Assembly: GCA_963808315.1 (NCBI GenBank)
Contig: CAWEFK010000002.1
Location: forward strand, 62,001 to 126,000
DNA length: 64,000 nucleotides
From: Palsa-504 sp963808315
GTDB lineage: Bacteria; Actinomycetota; Actinomycetes; Streptosporangiales; Streptosporangiaceae
Direction: 5' to 3'
Numbering within the stretch: position 1 is the stretch's first letter; each line of letters begins with the position of its first letter. The translations under genes and the position numbers were made by a program. Positions 44,079 to 53,112 of the stretch are shown here, piece after piece. The notes under the pieces were generated by a model that ran no database searches, was not told the origin of the DNA, and saw only the letters and a list, made by a program, of their open reading frames with translations.

Positions 44079-45539
44079 ATGAAACGACGAGTCGGCCGGA
44101 CCATCGCCGCCGGGGGCTTCGCGGCGTTGATGATAGCGGCGGTGGGTTGCACGTCCGGGACCACCACCTCGAGCACCACCGGCACCGGACACCCGCCGTC
44201 CTCGTCGGCCGCCACCTCCGCCCCGGTCGGCTCCTCCCCGGCGACCTCCTCCCCGGCCGGTTCCTCCCCGGCCAGCCAGCAGGCAGACTGGCCGACCTAC
44301 GACCGCACCGCGGATCGCAGCGGGGTCTCGGTCAGCTCTCCGGCGATGGGCACCGTCCGCCCTTCGTGGACGGCCACCGTGGATGGCGCGGTCTACGCCC
44401 AGCCCCTGGTGGTCGGGTCCCAGGTGATCGTCGCGACCGAGAACGACAGCGTCTATGCCCTGGACGCCTCCACCGGCGCGGTGCGCTGGAGCAGGCACCT
44501 CGCCATCCCGGTGCCCAGCGGCCTGCCGTGCGGCAACGTTGATCCGGCCGGCATCACGGGCACCCCGGTAGCCGACGTGGCCGCCGGGCGGCTCTGGGTC
44601 GTCACGTTCACCGCCCAGCCGACCTACCGGCACATCCTGTGGGAACTCAACCTGTCCACCGGGCAGACGGTGACGCAGCGGCCGGTCGACGTCAGCGGCA
44701 GCGACCCGCGGGCCCAGCAGGAGCGCGGCGCCCTGACCTTGCTTGGCTCGCGGGTGTACGTGCCGTTCGGCGGCCTGGACGGCGATTGCTCGGACTACAA
44801 GGGACGGGTCGTCGGCGCGCCCATCTCGGGCTCGGGGCCGCTGGTCAGCTTTAGCACAGACAACCAGCGCCAGGCGGGAATCTGGGCGCCGCCCGGCGAG
44901 TCGGTACGCGATGACAGCCTCTACGTCGCCACCGGCAACGGCATGCCGTATGACCAGGTCGACGACTCCGACAGCGTGCTGCGCCTCAATCCCGACCTGA
45001 CCGTCGAGAGCCTCTTCACCCCGGCGAATTTCGTGTCGCTGTCGTCCGGCGACCTCGACCTCGGGTCGACCGCACCGGCGCTGCTGCCTGATGGCCTGGT
45101 CTTCCAGGTGGGTAAGGAGGGTGTCGGCTACGTGCTCGACGGCGCCGAACTCGGCGGAACCGGCGGCGAACTCACCTCCTCGAAGGTATGCGAGGGAGGT
45201 TTCGGCGGTGACGCGGTCGACGGCAGCACCATCGTGTTCTCCTGCTACGACAGCCTGCACGCCGTCCAGGTCACCCCGGGTCAAGGCGGCGCCAAGCCCA
45301 CGCTCAGCGTCCGCTGGTCGGTGGCCGGCCTCAGCCCGGGACCTCCGATCATCGCCGGTGGCGTGGTCTGGGACGTCAACCGCAAGGGCACGATGAATGG
45401 GTACCGCCTCTCCGACGGCCACCGAGTGTTCACCGCCCCCACTGCCCCCGTGGGCACCGACTTCCCCAGCCTGTCCGCCTCCGGCGCCCGGCTCATTGTG
45501 CCTGAAGGCAACACGATCGTGTCCTACCTGGGGATCTGA
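44079..45539 (+). CDS. secreted PQQ-like beta-propeller lipoprotein
   Basis: 486 residues. A signal peptide with Lys/Arg start and hydrophobic core ends in a lipobox-like A-V-G-C (Cys near residue 24), so it is probably lipid-anchored outside the membrane. A Ser/Thr/Pro/Gly linker (residues about 25-65) precedes a WD/PQQ-type propeller with repeated S-V-Y-A-L-D-A-S-T-G-A-V-R-W-like blades. No catalytic residues of quinoprotein dehydrogenases are evident; the fold may simply be structural. GAGG lies eight bases before the ATG. The linker is a likely O-mannosylation site. Confidence 0.85.
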   Translation: MKRRVGRTIAAGGFAALMIAAVGCTSGTTTSSTTGTGHPPSSSAATSAPVGSSPATSSPAGSSPASQQADWPTYDRTADRSGVSVSSPAMGTVRPSWTATVDGAVYAQPLVVGSQVIVATENDSVYALDASTGAVRWSRHLAIPVPSGLPCGNVDPAGITGTPVADVAAGRLWVVTFTAQPTYRHILWELNLSTGQTVTQRPVDVSGSDPRAQQERGALTLLGSRVYVPFGGLDGDCSDYKGRVVGAPISGSGPLVSFSTDNQRQAGIWAPPGESVRDDSLYVATGNGMPYDQVDDSDSVLRLNPDLTVESLFTPANFVSLSSGDLDLGSTAPALLPDGLVFQVGKEGVGYVLDGAELGGTGGELTSSKVCEGGFGGDAVDGSTIVFSCYDSLHAVQVTPGQGGAKPTLSVRWSVAGLSPGPPIIAGGVVWDVNRKGTMNGYRLSDGHRVFTAPTAPVGTDFPSLSASGARLIVPEGNTIVSYLGI

Positions 45540-45708
45540 CCCCGGCCCGGCCCGGGGCGAGGCCCTAGGCGGGCCCGGGGCCGGCCCGGGGCGAGGCCAG
45601 TTTTCGCCACGTTCCATCTCAGGAGCCGTTTCTGGTCATCCGTTCCGGCCGGGCGACTAGCATCAGGTGCCGCAGACGTATCGTCATGCTCCGTCAGATG
45701 GAGGACGA

Positions 45709-46182
45709 GTGGATCCCGAGACCATAGACCAGAATTACGCCCAGCTGCAGCAGCAGGGGCAGCAAACGGCAGCGCTGATCCAGACGCTGGCCGGTAAGCT
45801 GCAGGCGGCTGCCGCCGCGGGCGACTCCAACGCCCGCGAATGGATGCTTGACCTGAAGGAGATAACGCTGGGGGTGCAGCAAGAGGAGGGGCAGGTATCG
45901 TTGCTGCTCCAGTCCATCCACTCGATGGTCGACAACCATGTTCAGGCCGCCCCTCAGTACCAGCCGCCCGAGTACCAGCAACCGCAGTATCAGGGCCAGC
46001 CCCAATATCAGCAGCCGCAGTACCAGGGCCAGCCCCAGTACCAGGGCCAGTACCAGCAGGGTGCCGGCGCCATGGGTGGAGGGGGCACGCTGCAGCGGTT
46101 CCTCGGCGGCGGATTCGGCCGCGCCATCATGACCGGCGCCGGGTTCGGCATCGGTGACGACATCATCAACAAGATTTTCTGA
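45709..46182 (+). CDS. Gln/Tyr/Pro-rich repeat protein with Gly-rich C-terminus
   Basis: 157 residues; not a family I can name. The first 80 residues form a predicted helix (Y-A-Q-L-Q-Q-Q-G-Q-Q-T-A-A-L-I-Q and a later E-E-G-Q-V-S-L-L-L-Q-S-I-H). Residues about 85-120 are P-Q-Y-Q-G-Q/P-Q-Y-Q-Q repeats. The end is M-G-G-G-G-T-L-Q-R-F-L-G-G-G-F-G-R-A then G-F-G-I-G-D-D-I-I-N-K-I-F, glycine-rich and weakly hydrophobic. GTG at 45709 follows GGAGGA. The middle looks like a prion-like, phase-separating linker; function unknown. Confidence 0.75.
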   Translation: MDPETIDQNYAQLQQQGQQTAALIQTLAGKLQAAAAAGDSNAREWMLDLKEITLGVQQEEGQVSLLLQSIHSMVDNHVQAAPQYQPPEYQQPQYQGQPQYQQPQYQGQPQYQGQYQQGAGAMGGGGTLQRFLGGGFGRAIMTGAGFGIGDDIINKIF

Positions 46183-46298
46183 CGACTCCGCTTCGGTGGG
46201 TATCTTCGCCCAGGTACCGCTCTCACTGGCGATACCCAAGGCGTGTGACCGGTGAGGCGGCTGGGGGCTGGCCCGGAGCCGGCACGGACCGGCACGGA

Positions 46299-46342
46299 GC
46301 TGGACCGGGGCTGGCACGGGGCTGGACCAGGGCTGGCACGGG
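46299..46342. repeat. 22-bp tandem repeat
   Basis: Two copies, 46299-46320 and 46321-46342, of gctggaccrgggctggcacg plus two further bases (gg), differing at one position. Degenerate relatives extend to about 46260. Confidence 0.85.
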
Positions 46343-46424
46343 ACGGTCAGGTCCGGCGAAGGGTCAGCATCCCGCGAACACCACCCGCCCCGCCCGGCAC
46401 ACCCATGTCGGGCGCTCCCGCCCT

Positions 46425-46475
46425 CGAACAACACCGATGGTCCAACGTAGTTGCCCGAGCAACACCGATGGTCCA
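46425..46475. repeat. 20-bp direct repeat spaced by 11 bases
   Basis: cgarcaacaccgatggtcca occurs at 46425-46444 and 46456-46475 with one difference. It could be a paired protein-binding site or a remnant duplication; its location between converging gene ends makes a promoter role unlikely. Confidence 0.8.
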
Positions 46476-46630
46476 TCGCTGTGGGTCGGGTTCGGGGGTT
46501 CTGCCCCGGCGAAGCTGTGAGAAGCGGGCGAACGTTACCTGACACGGCACCACATCGACCGCCGAGTCCGGATCCAGACCGGAAAACCCGGCTTCCTGCC
46601 AGGATCGGCTAACCGGACAGGCGTCGCGGG

Positions 46631-49033
46631 TCAGGACGTGAAGACGCGGTCGCAGACGCGGGCAGCCGCCTTGCCGTCGTCGAGGGGGCAGAACCTGGCC
46701 GCGAATTGCTGGTAGGCGTCGCGGTAGGAGGCGGCGACGGCGTCGATGTCCTTCAGCGCCCCGATCACCTCGGCCGAGGTGGCCAGCAGGGGCCCCGGCG
46801 CTTCGGCCTCGAAGTCGAAGTAAAAGCCGCGCAGTTTATCGCGATATTCGGCCAGGTCGTAGGTGAAGAACACGATCGGCCGACCGGTGACCGCATAGTC
46901 GAACATGGCCGAGGAGTAGTCGGTGAGCAAGACGTCGGCCACCAGGTACAGCTCGGTGATGTCGGGGTACGCGGTGACGTTGTACGCGAACCCGTCGCGC
47001 ATGCCGGCCGGGACGTCGTCCGCCATGTGATGGTGCCCCCGGATGAGGAATACATGGTCCTGGCCGAGTTCCCGCCAGGCGCGCTCCAGATCCAGGCGCA
47101 TGTCGAACCGGTACCTGCGGCCGTTCGCGTACACCTGATTGTCGCGCCAGGTCGGCGCGTACAGGACGACCCGCTTGCCCGCGGGCAGGCCGAGCCGGTC
47201 CCGCACCCGCGCCGCCAGCGCGGCCTGGTCGCCGCGGCGCAGCAGGTCGTTGCCCGGGTAGCCGGACTCGCAGATCTCCCCGTCGTAGCGGAAGGCACGG
47301 CGCATGATCGGCGTGCTGAACGGGTTCGGCGACAGCAGCAGGTCCCACTGGGCGACATCGTTGGCCAGGTGGTCGAAGTAGGCCGTGCCGCTGATGAACT
47401 GCGGGTTGGAGATGTCGAACCCGATCCGCTTCAACGGCGTGCCGTGCCACGTTTGCAGGTAGAACTGGCCGGTTCGCTTGCGGAACGGCGCCTGCATGTC
47501 GTCGTTGGAGACCAGGTACCTGGACCGGGCCAGCGCCTCGTAGTACTCCTCGGTGCCGCGGAGCACGCCGGTGCCGCCCTCGGGCACTGGCACCGACCAG
47601 TCCGTGATGGCCCACAGCTGCTCACGCTCGTCACCGCGGCGACGCAGCTCTTCCGCGATCCCGAGCGGGTTACTCCCGCACTGCTTGCCCTTCCAGCTGA
47701 CGAACAGGATCTGATCCTGGAGTGGGGTACGGCCCATCATCGGGTAGAAACCGCGCCGCAGCGCCCGCTGGCTGAAGTTGCCCTGCTCGATGCGACGAAG
47801 CTTCGGCTCGGCGGTGAGCAGCGGGTCGTCGTGACCGGTGACGATCAGCCGGTACCACTTGCGTCCCGCCGCCACTCGCTGGCCGGGAACATCGTCCAGC
47901 CGGTCGTGGTCGTACTTGAGTTCCGCGAGCGTGTCGGGGCCGCCGCCCACCGGGCGGACGTACAGGTTCCATTCGCCGTCGCGCAGCGGGATGGTCGAAC
48001 CGAAGAACGGCATCCGCTCCAGGTCGGCCTCGATGCTGAAGCGGTCGCCGTCACGACGGAAGCCGATGACATGGGCATCGGACGACCCGATCCTCCGTAG
48101 CACCGTCTCGTACGAGCCGTCCGCGCCGAGGAAGCTGCCGCGCAGCATCAGGCGCCCGTCCGGGTGCCACTCGTGCTCGTCGATCACCGGACGCGGGGTG
48201 CGCTCTGCCATCACAAGGTCACCGTAGCGGCTCCGCCCGACCACGGCCTCACGGCGGCCGAAGACGTGCCTGCTTTCTGGCATGCCGTCCGGCCACGCCA
48301 CCCTGACCCGCGGCCGCCCGGCCAGCTTGAGGTAGACATCCCAGGCCAGTCCGTCATCTCCAATGACCCGGCCCACCTGGTCCGCCACATCTCCGGCCCC
48401 GGCCAGATCGCTCAGCGGTACCCGCGCCAGGAACTTACCCGCGCCGCTGGCCGCGGCCGGAAAGGAGCGGGTCGCCGCGCCGCGATTGCGTACCAGGATC
48501 AGCTCGGCCCGATCGCCCGAGGTGTCAGGTCCGGGTACCTCGACCTCGACCTCGACCGCCTGGCGGCCGAGGTCCACCGCATCCGCCGCATCCGGCGGGA
48601 CCCCGTCGCGCCAGGCGTGGCCGGCTGCGAACGCGCCGAGCCGCCAGACCGCCACGTTCAGGCCGCGCCCGGCCCATCGGGCGCCGAACCTCAGTCCCGG
48701 GCCGAGCTGCCGCGGCTGCGGCCGCTCGGCGCGGCCGGGCCCGGGAGTGTGCACGCGGGCCGGACGCCAGACGCCGTGGCCACGGACGAGCATGTAGCAC
48801 TGCCACTCCCCCGGCTGGCCGAACCGGCGGGGGTTGATCGCGAACCGGAAACCGGACCAGGCGTAGTTGTAGCGGTCCTGCTCAGAAAGCGCGGTGGCGT
48901 CCGGGTTTAGGAACGAGCGGACGGGGACGATCACCGGCAGTCGGCGGCCAGGAGGCCGCAGGATGACGATCTTGGAGGTGTTCCTGCGCCTGGCGACGTC
49001 GACCGACGGCACGTTGGCCCGTCCGGTGACCAC
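46631..49033 (-). CDS. CDP-glycerol glycerophosphotransferase family (TagF-like) protein
   Basis: 800 residues. The C-terminal 380 or so form a GT-B-like TagF domain with Q-T-W-H-G-T-P-L-K-R-I-G, V-L-Y-A-P-T-W-R-D, R-G-H-H-H and L-T-D-Y-S-S-A-M-F-D-Y, the family histidines and aspartates. Such enzymes polymerise teichoic acid or poly-polyol-phosphate chains. The N-terminal 400 residues are beta-rich and of unknown function. GTG at 49033 lies inside the 3' end of the upstream glycosyltransferase frame, a 152-base overlap; the two may really be one fused gene. The usual actinobacterial fusion GT2-TagF supports this. Confidence 0.85.
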   Translation of the reverse strand: MVTGRANVPSVDVARRRNTSKIVILRPPGRRLPVIVPVRSFLNPDATALSEQDRYNYAWSGFRFAINPRRFGQPGEWQCYMLVRGHGVWRPARVHTPGPGRAERPQPRQLGPGLRFGARWAGRGLNVAVWRLGAFAAGHAWRDGVPPDAADAVDLGRQAVEVEVEVPGPDTSGDRAELILVRNRGAATRSFPAAASGAGKFLARVPLSDLAGAGDVADQVGRVIGDDGLAWDVYLKLAGRPRVRVAWPDGMPESRHVFGRREAVVGRSRYGDLVMAERTPRPVIDEHEWHPDGRLMLRGSFLGADGSYETVLRRIGSSDAHVIGFRRDGDRFSIEADLERMPFFGSTIPLRDGEWNLYVRPVGGGPDTLAELKYDHDRLDDVPGQRVAAGRKWYRLIVTGHDDPLLTAEPKLRRIEQGNFSQRALRRGFYPMMGRTPLQDQILFVSWKGKQCGSNPLGIAEELRRRGDEREQLWAITDWSVPVPEGGTGVLRGTEEYYEALARSRYLVSNDDMQAPFRKRTGQFYLQTWHGTPLKRIGFDISNPQFISGTAYFDHLANDVAQWDLLLSPNPFSTPIMRRAFRYDGEICESGYPGNDLLRRGDQAALAARVRDRLGLPAGKRVVLYAPTWRDNQVYANGRRYRFDMRLDLERAWRELGQDHVFLIRGHHHMADDVPAGMRDGFAYNVTAYPDITELYLVADVLLTDYSSAMFDYAVTGRPIVFFTYDLAEYRDKLRGFYFDFEAEAPGPLLATSAEVIGALKDIDAVAASYRDAYQQFAARFCPLDDGKAAARVCDRVFTS

Positions 49034-50321
49034 CAGCCCGGCCGCCCCGGCCCGGCCTCCGGTTCTCTGGCGCCTCCGGGTTCTCTGGCACCTCCGGGTT
49101 CTCTGACACCTCCGGGTTCTCTGACACCTCCGGATCCTTCGGCGCCTCCGGATCCTTCGGCGCCTTCGGGGATTCCAGGTCCCAGCCGATGTCGTCCACC
49201 TGCATGAACGGGTCGAGGTCGCGCCAGTGCGGCCGGAACACGCGGGCGGGCACCGGCACCGGGGACTCCTGCCGGAACGGCAGGTCTGCGCGCAGCCGCC
49301 CCCAGCGCCGGACCATGGGGATCTGCCGTACCGGCTGGTCCATCATCCAGGCGGCCAGCTCGGCAAGCTGCGGCGTGGCCCGGATCCGGACCAGATGATA
49401 GGCCAGCTTGTGCGTAGCGGGCAGGCTGCGCAGCACTCGGCGCCCCACGGGATCCAGGTACCCGTTCACCAGCTCGGTGAACTCGGCCCGGTACGCCTCG
49501 GTCACCTTGTGCAGGTCCTGGACGTAGAGCCACAGGTCGTTCTTCAGGGCCTTGCGCTGATGGGCCCGCAGCAGCCTGCCTGTCGAGTGCGCCGAGATGA
49601 ACGTGTCGATGTCGTCCAGCGCCGTCATCCGGTCCCGCAGGTTGGAAATGCTGCCGCGGCTCTGCGTGATCGACAGGCCGCCCTGCGCCCGCTCGCGCCA
49701 GTAGTAGACGATGTCGGGAAGCACGTCCACGGCGGAGGCCAGCACGTGCGCCTTGGTCATCAGCCGGATGTCTTCCCACACCACGTTCTCGGGAAAGGAC
49801 AGCTGGTGGGAGTCCCAGAAGCGGCGCCGGAACAGCTTGTTCCACACCGACACGTCGTAGAGCAGCCGCGGCGTCTTGGTGATATGCGTCCTGACCTGCC
49901 GACCCTTGAGGGCCAGCGAGTGCAGCGCCGACGGGCTGATCCCCTTCGGCCCCATTCGCAGCACGGCGCCGCTGGCGAAGTCGGACCCCGAGCTCTCCAG
50001 CGCGTGCAGGAACAGCTCATAGGTGTTGGCGGGCAGCAGATCGTCACCGTCGACGAAGGCGAGGAACTCGCCGCGGGCACGCTCGATACCCCGGTTGCGC
50101 GCGCCGCCGGGGCCGCCGTGGGCCGGCTGGATGAGCACGAACCTCGGATCGGCGGCGGCCATCGCCCGGGCGATGTCGGCGCTGCCGTCGGCTGACCCGT
50201 CATCGACCATGATCACTTCGATGTCGGGATAGGTCTGGGCGGCGATCGAGTCCAGGCAGTCGGCGAGATCGTCCTCGTTGTTGAAGAACGCCACTACCAC
50301 GCTGATCCTGGGGCTTGTCAC
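48882..50321 (-). CDS. family 2 glycosyltransferase
   Basis: 479 residues. GT-A domain at the N-terminus: I-S-V-V-V-A-F-F-N-N-E, V-D-D-G-S-A-D and the metal site F-V-D-G-D-D. After about residue 360 there is a linker of repeated N-P-E-V-S-E/K-D-P-E-A-P units. The last 65 residues are Arg/Pro/Gly-rich, read over the start of the TagF gene and are probably not natural. GTG at 50321 has AAGGA five bases before it and is preferred to the TTG at 50345. It probably adds sugar residues to the polymer made by the downstream enzyme. Confidence 0.85.
   Translation of the reverse strand: MTSPRISVVVAFFNNEDDLADCLDSIAAQTYPDIEVIMVDDGSADGSADIARAMAAADPRFVLIQPAHGGPGGARNRGIERARGEFLAFVDGDDLLPANTYELFLHALESSGSDFASGAVLRMGPKGISPSALHSLALKGRQVRTHITKTPRLLYDVSVWNKLFRRRFWDSHQLSFPENVVWEDIRLMTKAHVLASAVDVLPDIVYYWRERAQGGLSITQSRGSISNLRDRMTALDDIDTFISAHSTGRLLRAHQRKALKNDLWLYVQDLHKVTEAYRAEFTELVNGYLDPVGRRVLRSLPATHKLAYHLVRIRATPQLAELAAWMMDQPVRQIPMVRRWGRLRADLPFRQESPVPVPARVFRPHWRDLDPFMQVDDIGWDLESPKAPKDPEAPKDPEVSENPEVSENPEVPENPEAPENRRPGRGGRAGGHRTGQRAVGRRRQAQEHLQDRHPAASWPPTAGDRPRPLVPKPGRHRAF
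49056..49168. repeat. 18-bp coding tandem repeat
   Basis: About six copies of an 18-base unit (cctccgggttctctgaca and variants) that encode six-residue N-P-E-V-S/P-E and D-P-E-A-P-K repeats in the GT2 linker. Such tracts gain and lose units easily and are a likely place for length or frame differences. Confidence 0.85.
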
Positions 50322-50346
50322 TGGTGTCCTTGTGTCTTTGGCCAAG

Positions 50347-52263
50347 TCATCCGCTGGCCGGGGCTTCCCAGCCGAGAGTCACCGGGTCGTACACGCGTTC
50401 CACGTAGACCTGGTGCCACAGCGAGAATACGACGAGCAGCCATACCTGCCGCCAGGTCACCGTGGGATCACCGGCCCGGAAGCGACGAAGGATGTCGAGC
50501 GCCGCGCCCTGGTTCAGCCATTGACCGGTCTGCGCCGTCCGGACAACCTCCTCGGCGAAACCATACATGCCGCCGCGGAGCCAGTGCCCGAGCGGTACGG
50601 GGAAGCCGAGCTTGGGCCGTTCCGCCGCGGCCTGGGGCAGCAGGTCGTTGATGGCCTCCCGGAGCGCGAACTTGGTGGTGCCCGCGGCGGTCTTTTCCAC
50701 CCGGGCCAGCCGCGCGGCGACGGCGAGCACCTCACGGTCCAGGAACGGCGTGCGCAGCTCGAGGCCATGCGCCATCGTCATCCGGTCCGCCTTGACCAAG
50801 ATGTCACCCGGCAGCCAGGTGTTGACGTCGACCAGCTGCATGGTGGCGACGTCGTCCAGGCCGGCCTCGGCGGCCTGCCGGTACACCGGGTCGGTCACGT
50901 CGAACTCGCTGCCGCTCCCGCGCCTGACCAGCAGGCGCGCCTGGGCCGCCGGATAGACGTAGGCGTTGCCGATGTAGCGCCGCCGCAACGGGGTCGAGGT
51001 CCGGTTGAGCAGGCCCTTCCCCTTGACACCGGGCGGCAGCTCGGAGGCGACCCGGTTGATCGTCGCACGTCCCCAGCTCGGCAGCGCCTTGCCGGCCCGG
51101 ACCATGCCGGGCTGGTAGTAGACGCCGTAGCCGCCGAACAGCTCGTCCGCGCCCTCGCCGGACAGCACCACCTTGACATGCTTGCGCGCCTCTCGGGCCG
51201 CGAACCACAGCGGGACCGCGGCCGCGTCCGCCATCGGGTCATCGAGGTGCCAGATGATCCTGGGCAGGCTGGCGACGAACTCCTCCCGGCTGATCACATA
51301 GGGAACGGACTTCACGCCAAGCGCCGTGGCCGTCGCCATCGCGTCGTCGATCTCGCTGTAGCCCGCGCGCTCGAAGCCGACGGTAAAGGTCAGCAGGTCG
51401 GGAACGACCTCCGCCGCGAGCGCGCAGAGGGTGGCCGAGTCCACCCCGCCGGACAGGAACGCGCCCACCGGCGCGTCGCTGCGCAGGTGCACGGCCACCG
51501 AGTCGCGGATCGCGGCCAGGATCTTTTCCGGCGAGCTCGACGAGGGAGACCTGGCGGGCCGCAACTCCGGACGCCAGTACCTGAAGACGTCGACCCGGCC
51601 GCCGGGCCGCGCGATCAGCACGTGCCCGGGCGGCAGCGACCGGGCCGGCGGCACCAGCGTGGCCGGCGCCGGTACGTACTGGAACGACAGGTAGCGGCGC
51701 AGGGCGTCCGGGTCGATCGCGGTCACCTCGCCGGAGTCGGCCAGCGCCTTGCGCTCGGAGGCGAACCTGAGCTGGGGTCCTGACCTGGGCCGGTAACCGC
51801 CGGTGGACAGTGCGTAAAAGAACGGCTTGATACCGAACGGGTCCCGGGCACAGAAAAGCTCGCGGTTACGCCGGTCCCAGATCGCGAAGGCGTACATGCC
51901 CCTGAGCTGGCGCACGACGTCCTTGCCGAGCCAGGCGTACATTTCGATCAGGACCTCAGCACCCGACCGGCCGCGCAGCTGCACCCCGCGGGCCGCTAGC
52001 CGCTGGGCCAGCTCGACATAGTTGTAGAGCTCGCCGTCGAAGACGACCACGTAGCGTCCGTCGGCCGAATGCATCGGCTGGTGCCCGGCCGGGGACGGGT
52101 CGATGACCGCCAGCCGCCCGGAGCCGAAGGCCAGATCGGTGTCGGCGAAGAACCCCTGATCGTCGGGTCCCCGATGGGCGATGCGCACGGCGGCACGGCC
52201 CACCCACTCGGTGTCGGGGCCTGCTCCGTCTGCCAGCGCCAGGCAGCCGGTAATTCCGCCCAT
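50347..52263 (-). CDS. AsnB-type asparagine synthetase / amidotransferase lacking the N-terminal Cys
   Basis: 638 residues. N-terminal class II glutaminase domain (R-I-A-H-R-G-P-D-D, V-F-D-G-E-L-Y-N-Y) and a C-terminal synthetase with the PP-loop A-F-L-S-G-G-V-D-S-A-T and S-G-E-G-A-D-E-L-F-G-G-Y. The nucleophile of this family is the cysteine right after Met (M-C-G-I-T-G). Here codon 2 of the ATG at 52263 is GGC, giving M-G-G-I-T-G; one base change from TGC explains it. If real, the enzyme cannot use glutamine and would need free ammonia. In a cell-wall gene cluster such proteins often amidate envelope precursors. It ends just before the GT2 gene. Confidence 0.87.
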   Translation of the reverse strand: MGGITGCLALADGAGPDTEWVGRAAVRIAHRGPDDQGFFADTDLAFGSGRLAVIDPSPAGHQPMHSADGRYVVVFDGELYNYVELAQRLAARGVQLRGRSGAEVLIEMYAWLGKDVVRQLRGMYAFAIWDRRNRELFCARDPFGIKPFFYALSTGGYRPRSGPQLRFASERKALADSGEVTAIDPDALRRYLSFQYVPAPATLVPPARSLPPGHVLIARPGGRVDVFRYWRPELRPARSPSSSSPEKILAAIRDSVAVHLRSDAPVGAFLSGGVDSATLCALAAEVVPDLLTFTVGFERAGYSEIDDAMATATALGVKSVPYVISREEFVASLPRIIWHLDDPMADAAAVPLWFAAREARKHVKVVLSGEGADELFGGYGVYYQPGMVRAGKALPSWGRATINRVASELPPGVKGKGLLNRTSTPLRRRYIGNAYVYPAAQARLLVRRGSGSEFDVTDPVYRQAAEAGLDDVATMQLVDVNTWLPGDILVKADRMTMAHGLELRTPFLDREVLAVAARLARVEKTAAGTTKFALREAINDLLPQAAAERPKLGFPVPLGHWLRGGMYGFAEEVVRTAQTGQWLNQGAALDILRRFRAGDPTVTWRQVWLLVVFSLWHQVYVERVYDPVTLGWEAPASG

Positions 52264-52312
52264 GCGTGCCGCCAAAAGATCGGGGTTTTCACGGTTCCGT
52301 GCCCCGACCAGC

Positions 52313-53086
52313 CTACTTGGGCTGGAACCTGATCCCGCCGTCGAAGCGGACGACCTCGGCGTTCATGTAGTCGTTCTCGATCAGCGCCCGGACCAGGTGG
52401 CCGAACTCGGCGGGTCGCCCCATCCGCTTGGGGAACACGACCGGGGCGACGAGCTTGGCCTTGAACTCCTCGGCGTTCTCCGCGAACCCGTAGATGGGAG
52501 TGTCGATGATGCCGGGGCAGATCGTGTTCACCCGGACCCCGACGGCGGACAGGTCCCGCGCGGCCGGCAGGGTCATCCCGATGATGCCCCCCTTGGACGC
52601 GGAGTACGCGATCTGGCCGGTCTGGCCCTCGATGCCCGCCACCGACGAGGTGTTGACGACGACGCCGCGCTGCCCGTCGGCATCGACCGGCTCGGTCCTG
52701 GCCATGGCGGCGGCCGCGATGCGCATCAGGTTGAAGGTGCCGATCAGGTTGACCGCGATGACCTTCTGATAGCTGGCCAGGTCGTGCGGGCTGCCGTCAC
52801 GGGAGACCGTCCGCGCCGCCCAGCCGATGCCCGCGCAGCTGACGGCGACCCGGAGCGGAGCCCCAACGGTCGCCGCGGTGTCCACCGCCGCCTGCACGGA
52901 GGCCTCGTCGGACACGTCCGTGCGCGCGAACACTCCGCCGATCTCGCCGGCGACCCGCTTCCCGCCTTCTTCGTTCAGGTCCGCCACGACCACGGTGGCA
53001 CCGGCCGCCGCGAGCACCCGCGCCGTAGCCTCGCCGAGGCCGCTCGCCCCGCCGGAAACAATTGCCGCAGTACCGTTCAGATCCAT
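52313..53086 (-). CDS. short-chain dehydrogenase, 3-hydroxyacyl-CoA dehydrogenase (HSD10) type
   Basis: NAD-dependent SDR of 257 residues. It has G-G-A-S-G-L-G near residue 12, D-L-N as the NAD-preferring acidic position, S-C-A-G, and the catalytic S-S then Y-S-A-S-K. The C-terminal E-F-G-H-L-V-R-A-L-I-E-N-D-Y-M-N-A-E-V matches HSD17B10-like 3-hydroxyacyl-CoA dehydrogenases of beta-oxidation. Start ATG at 53086 has no ribosome site but has a -10-like TATGCT six bases upstream. Confidence 0.9.
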   Translation of the reverse strand: MDLNGTAAIVSGGASGLGEATARVLAAAGATVVVADLNEEGGKRVAGEIGGVFARTDVSDEASVQAAVDTAATVGAPLRVAVSCAGIGWAARTVSRDGSPHDLASYQKVIAVNLIGTFNLMRIAAAAMARTEPVDADGQRGVVVNTSSVAGIEGQTGQIAYSASKGGIIGMTLPAARDLSAVGVRVNTICPGIIDTPIYGFAENAEEFKAKLVAPVVFPKRMGRPAEFGHLVRALIENDYMNAEVVRFDGGIRFQPK

Positions 53087-53092
53087 GCCGGG

Positions 53093-53098
53093 AGCATA
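53093..53098 (-). promoter_or_regulatory. leaderless -10 box of the SDR gene
   Basis: TATGCT on the minus strand ends six bases before the ATG, with no ribosome site between. This is the leaderless pattern also seen at 23307 and 39556. Confidence 0.5.
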
Positions 53099-53112
53099 CC
53101 CGCCCCGACCGT

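Larger units (their letters stand above)
46183..46630. other. intergenic region with short repeats
   Basis: About 450 bases between converging genes with no supportable gene. It contains a 22-bp tandem pair (46299-46342) and a 20-bp direct repeat (46425-46475). Confidence 0.6.
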
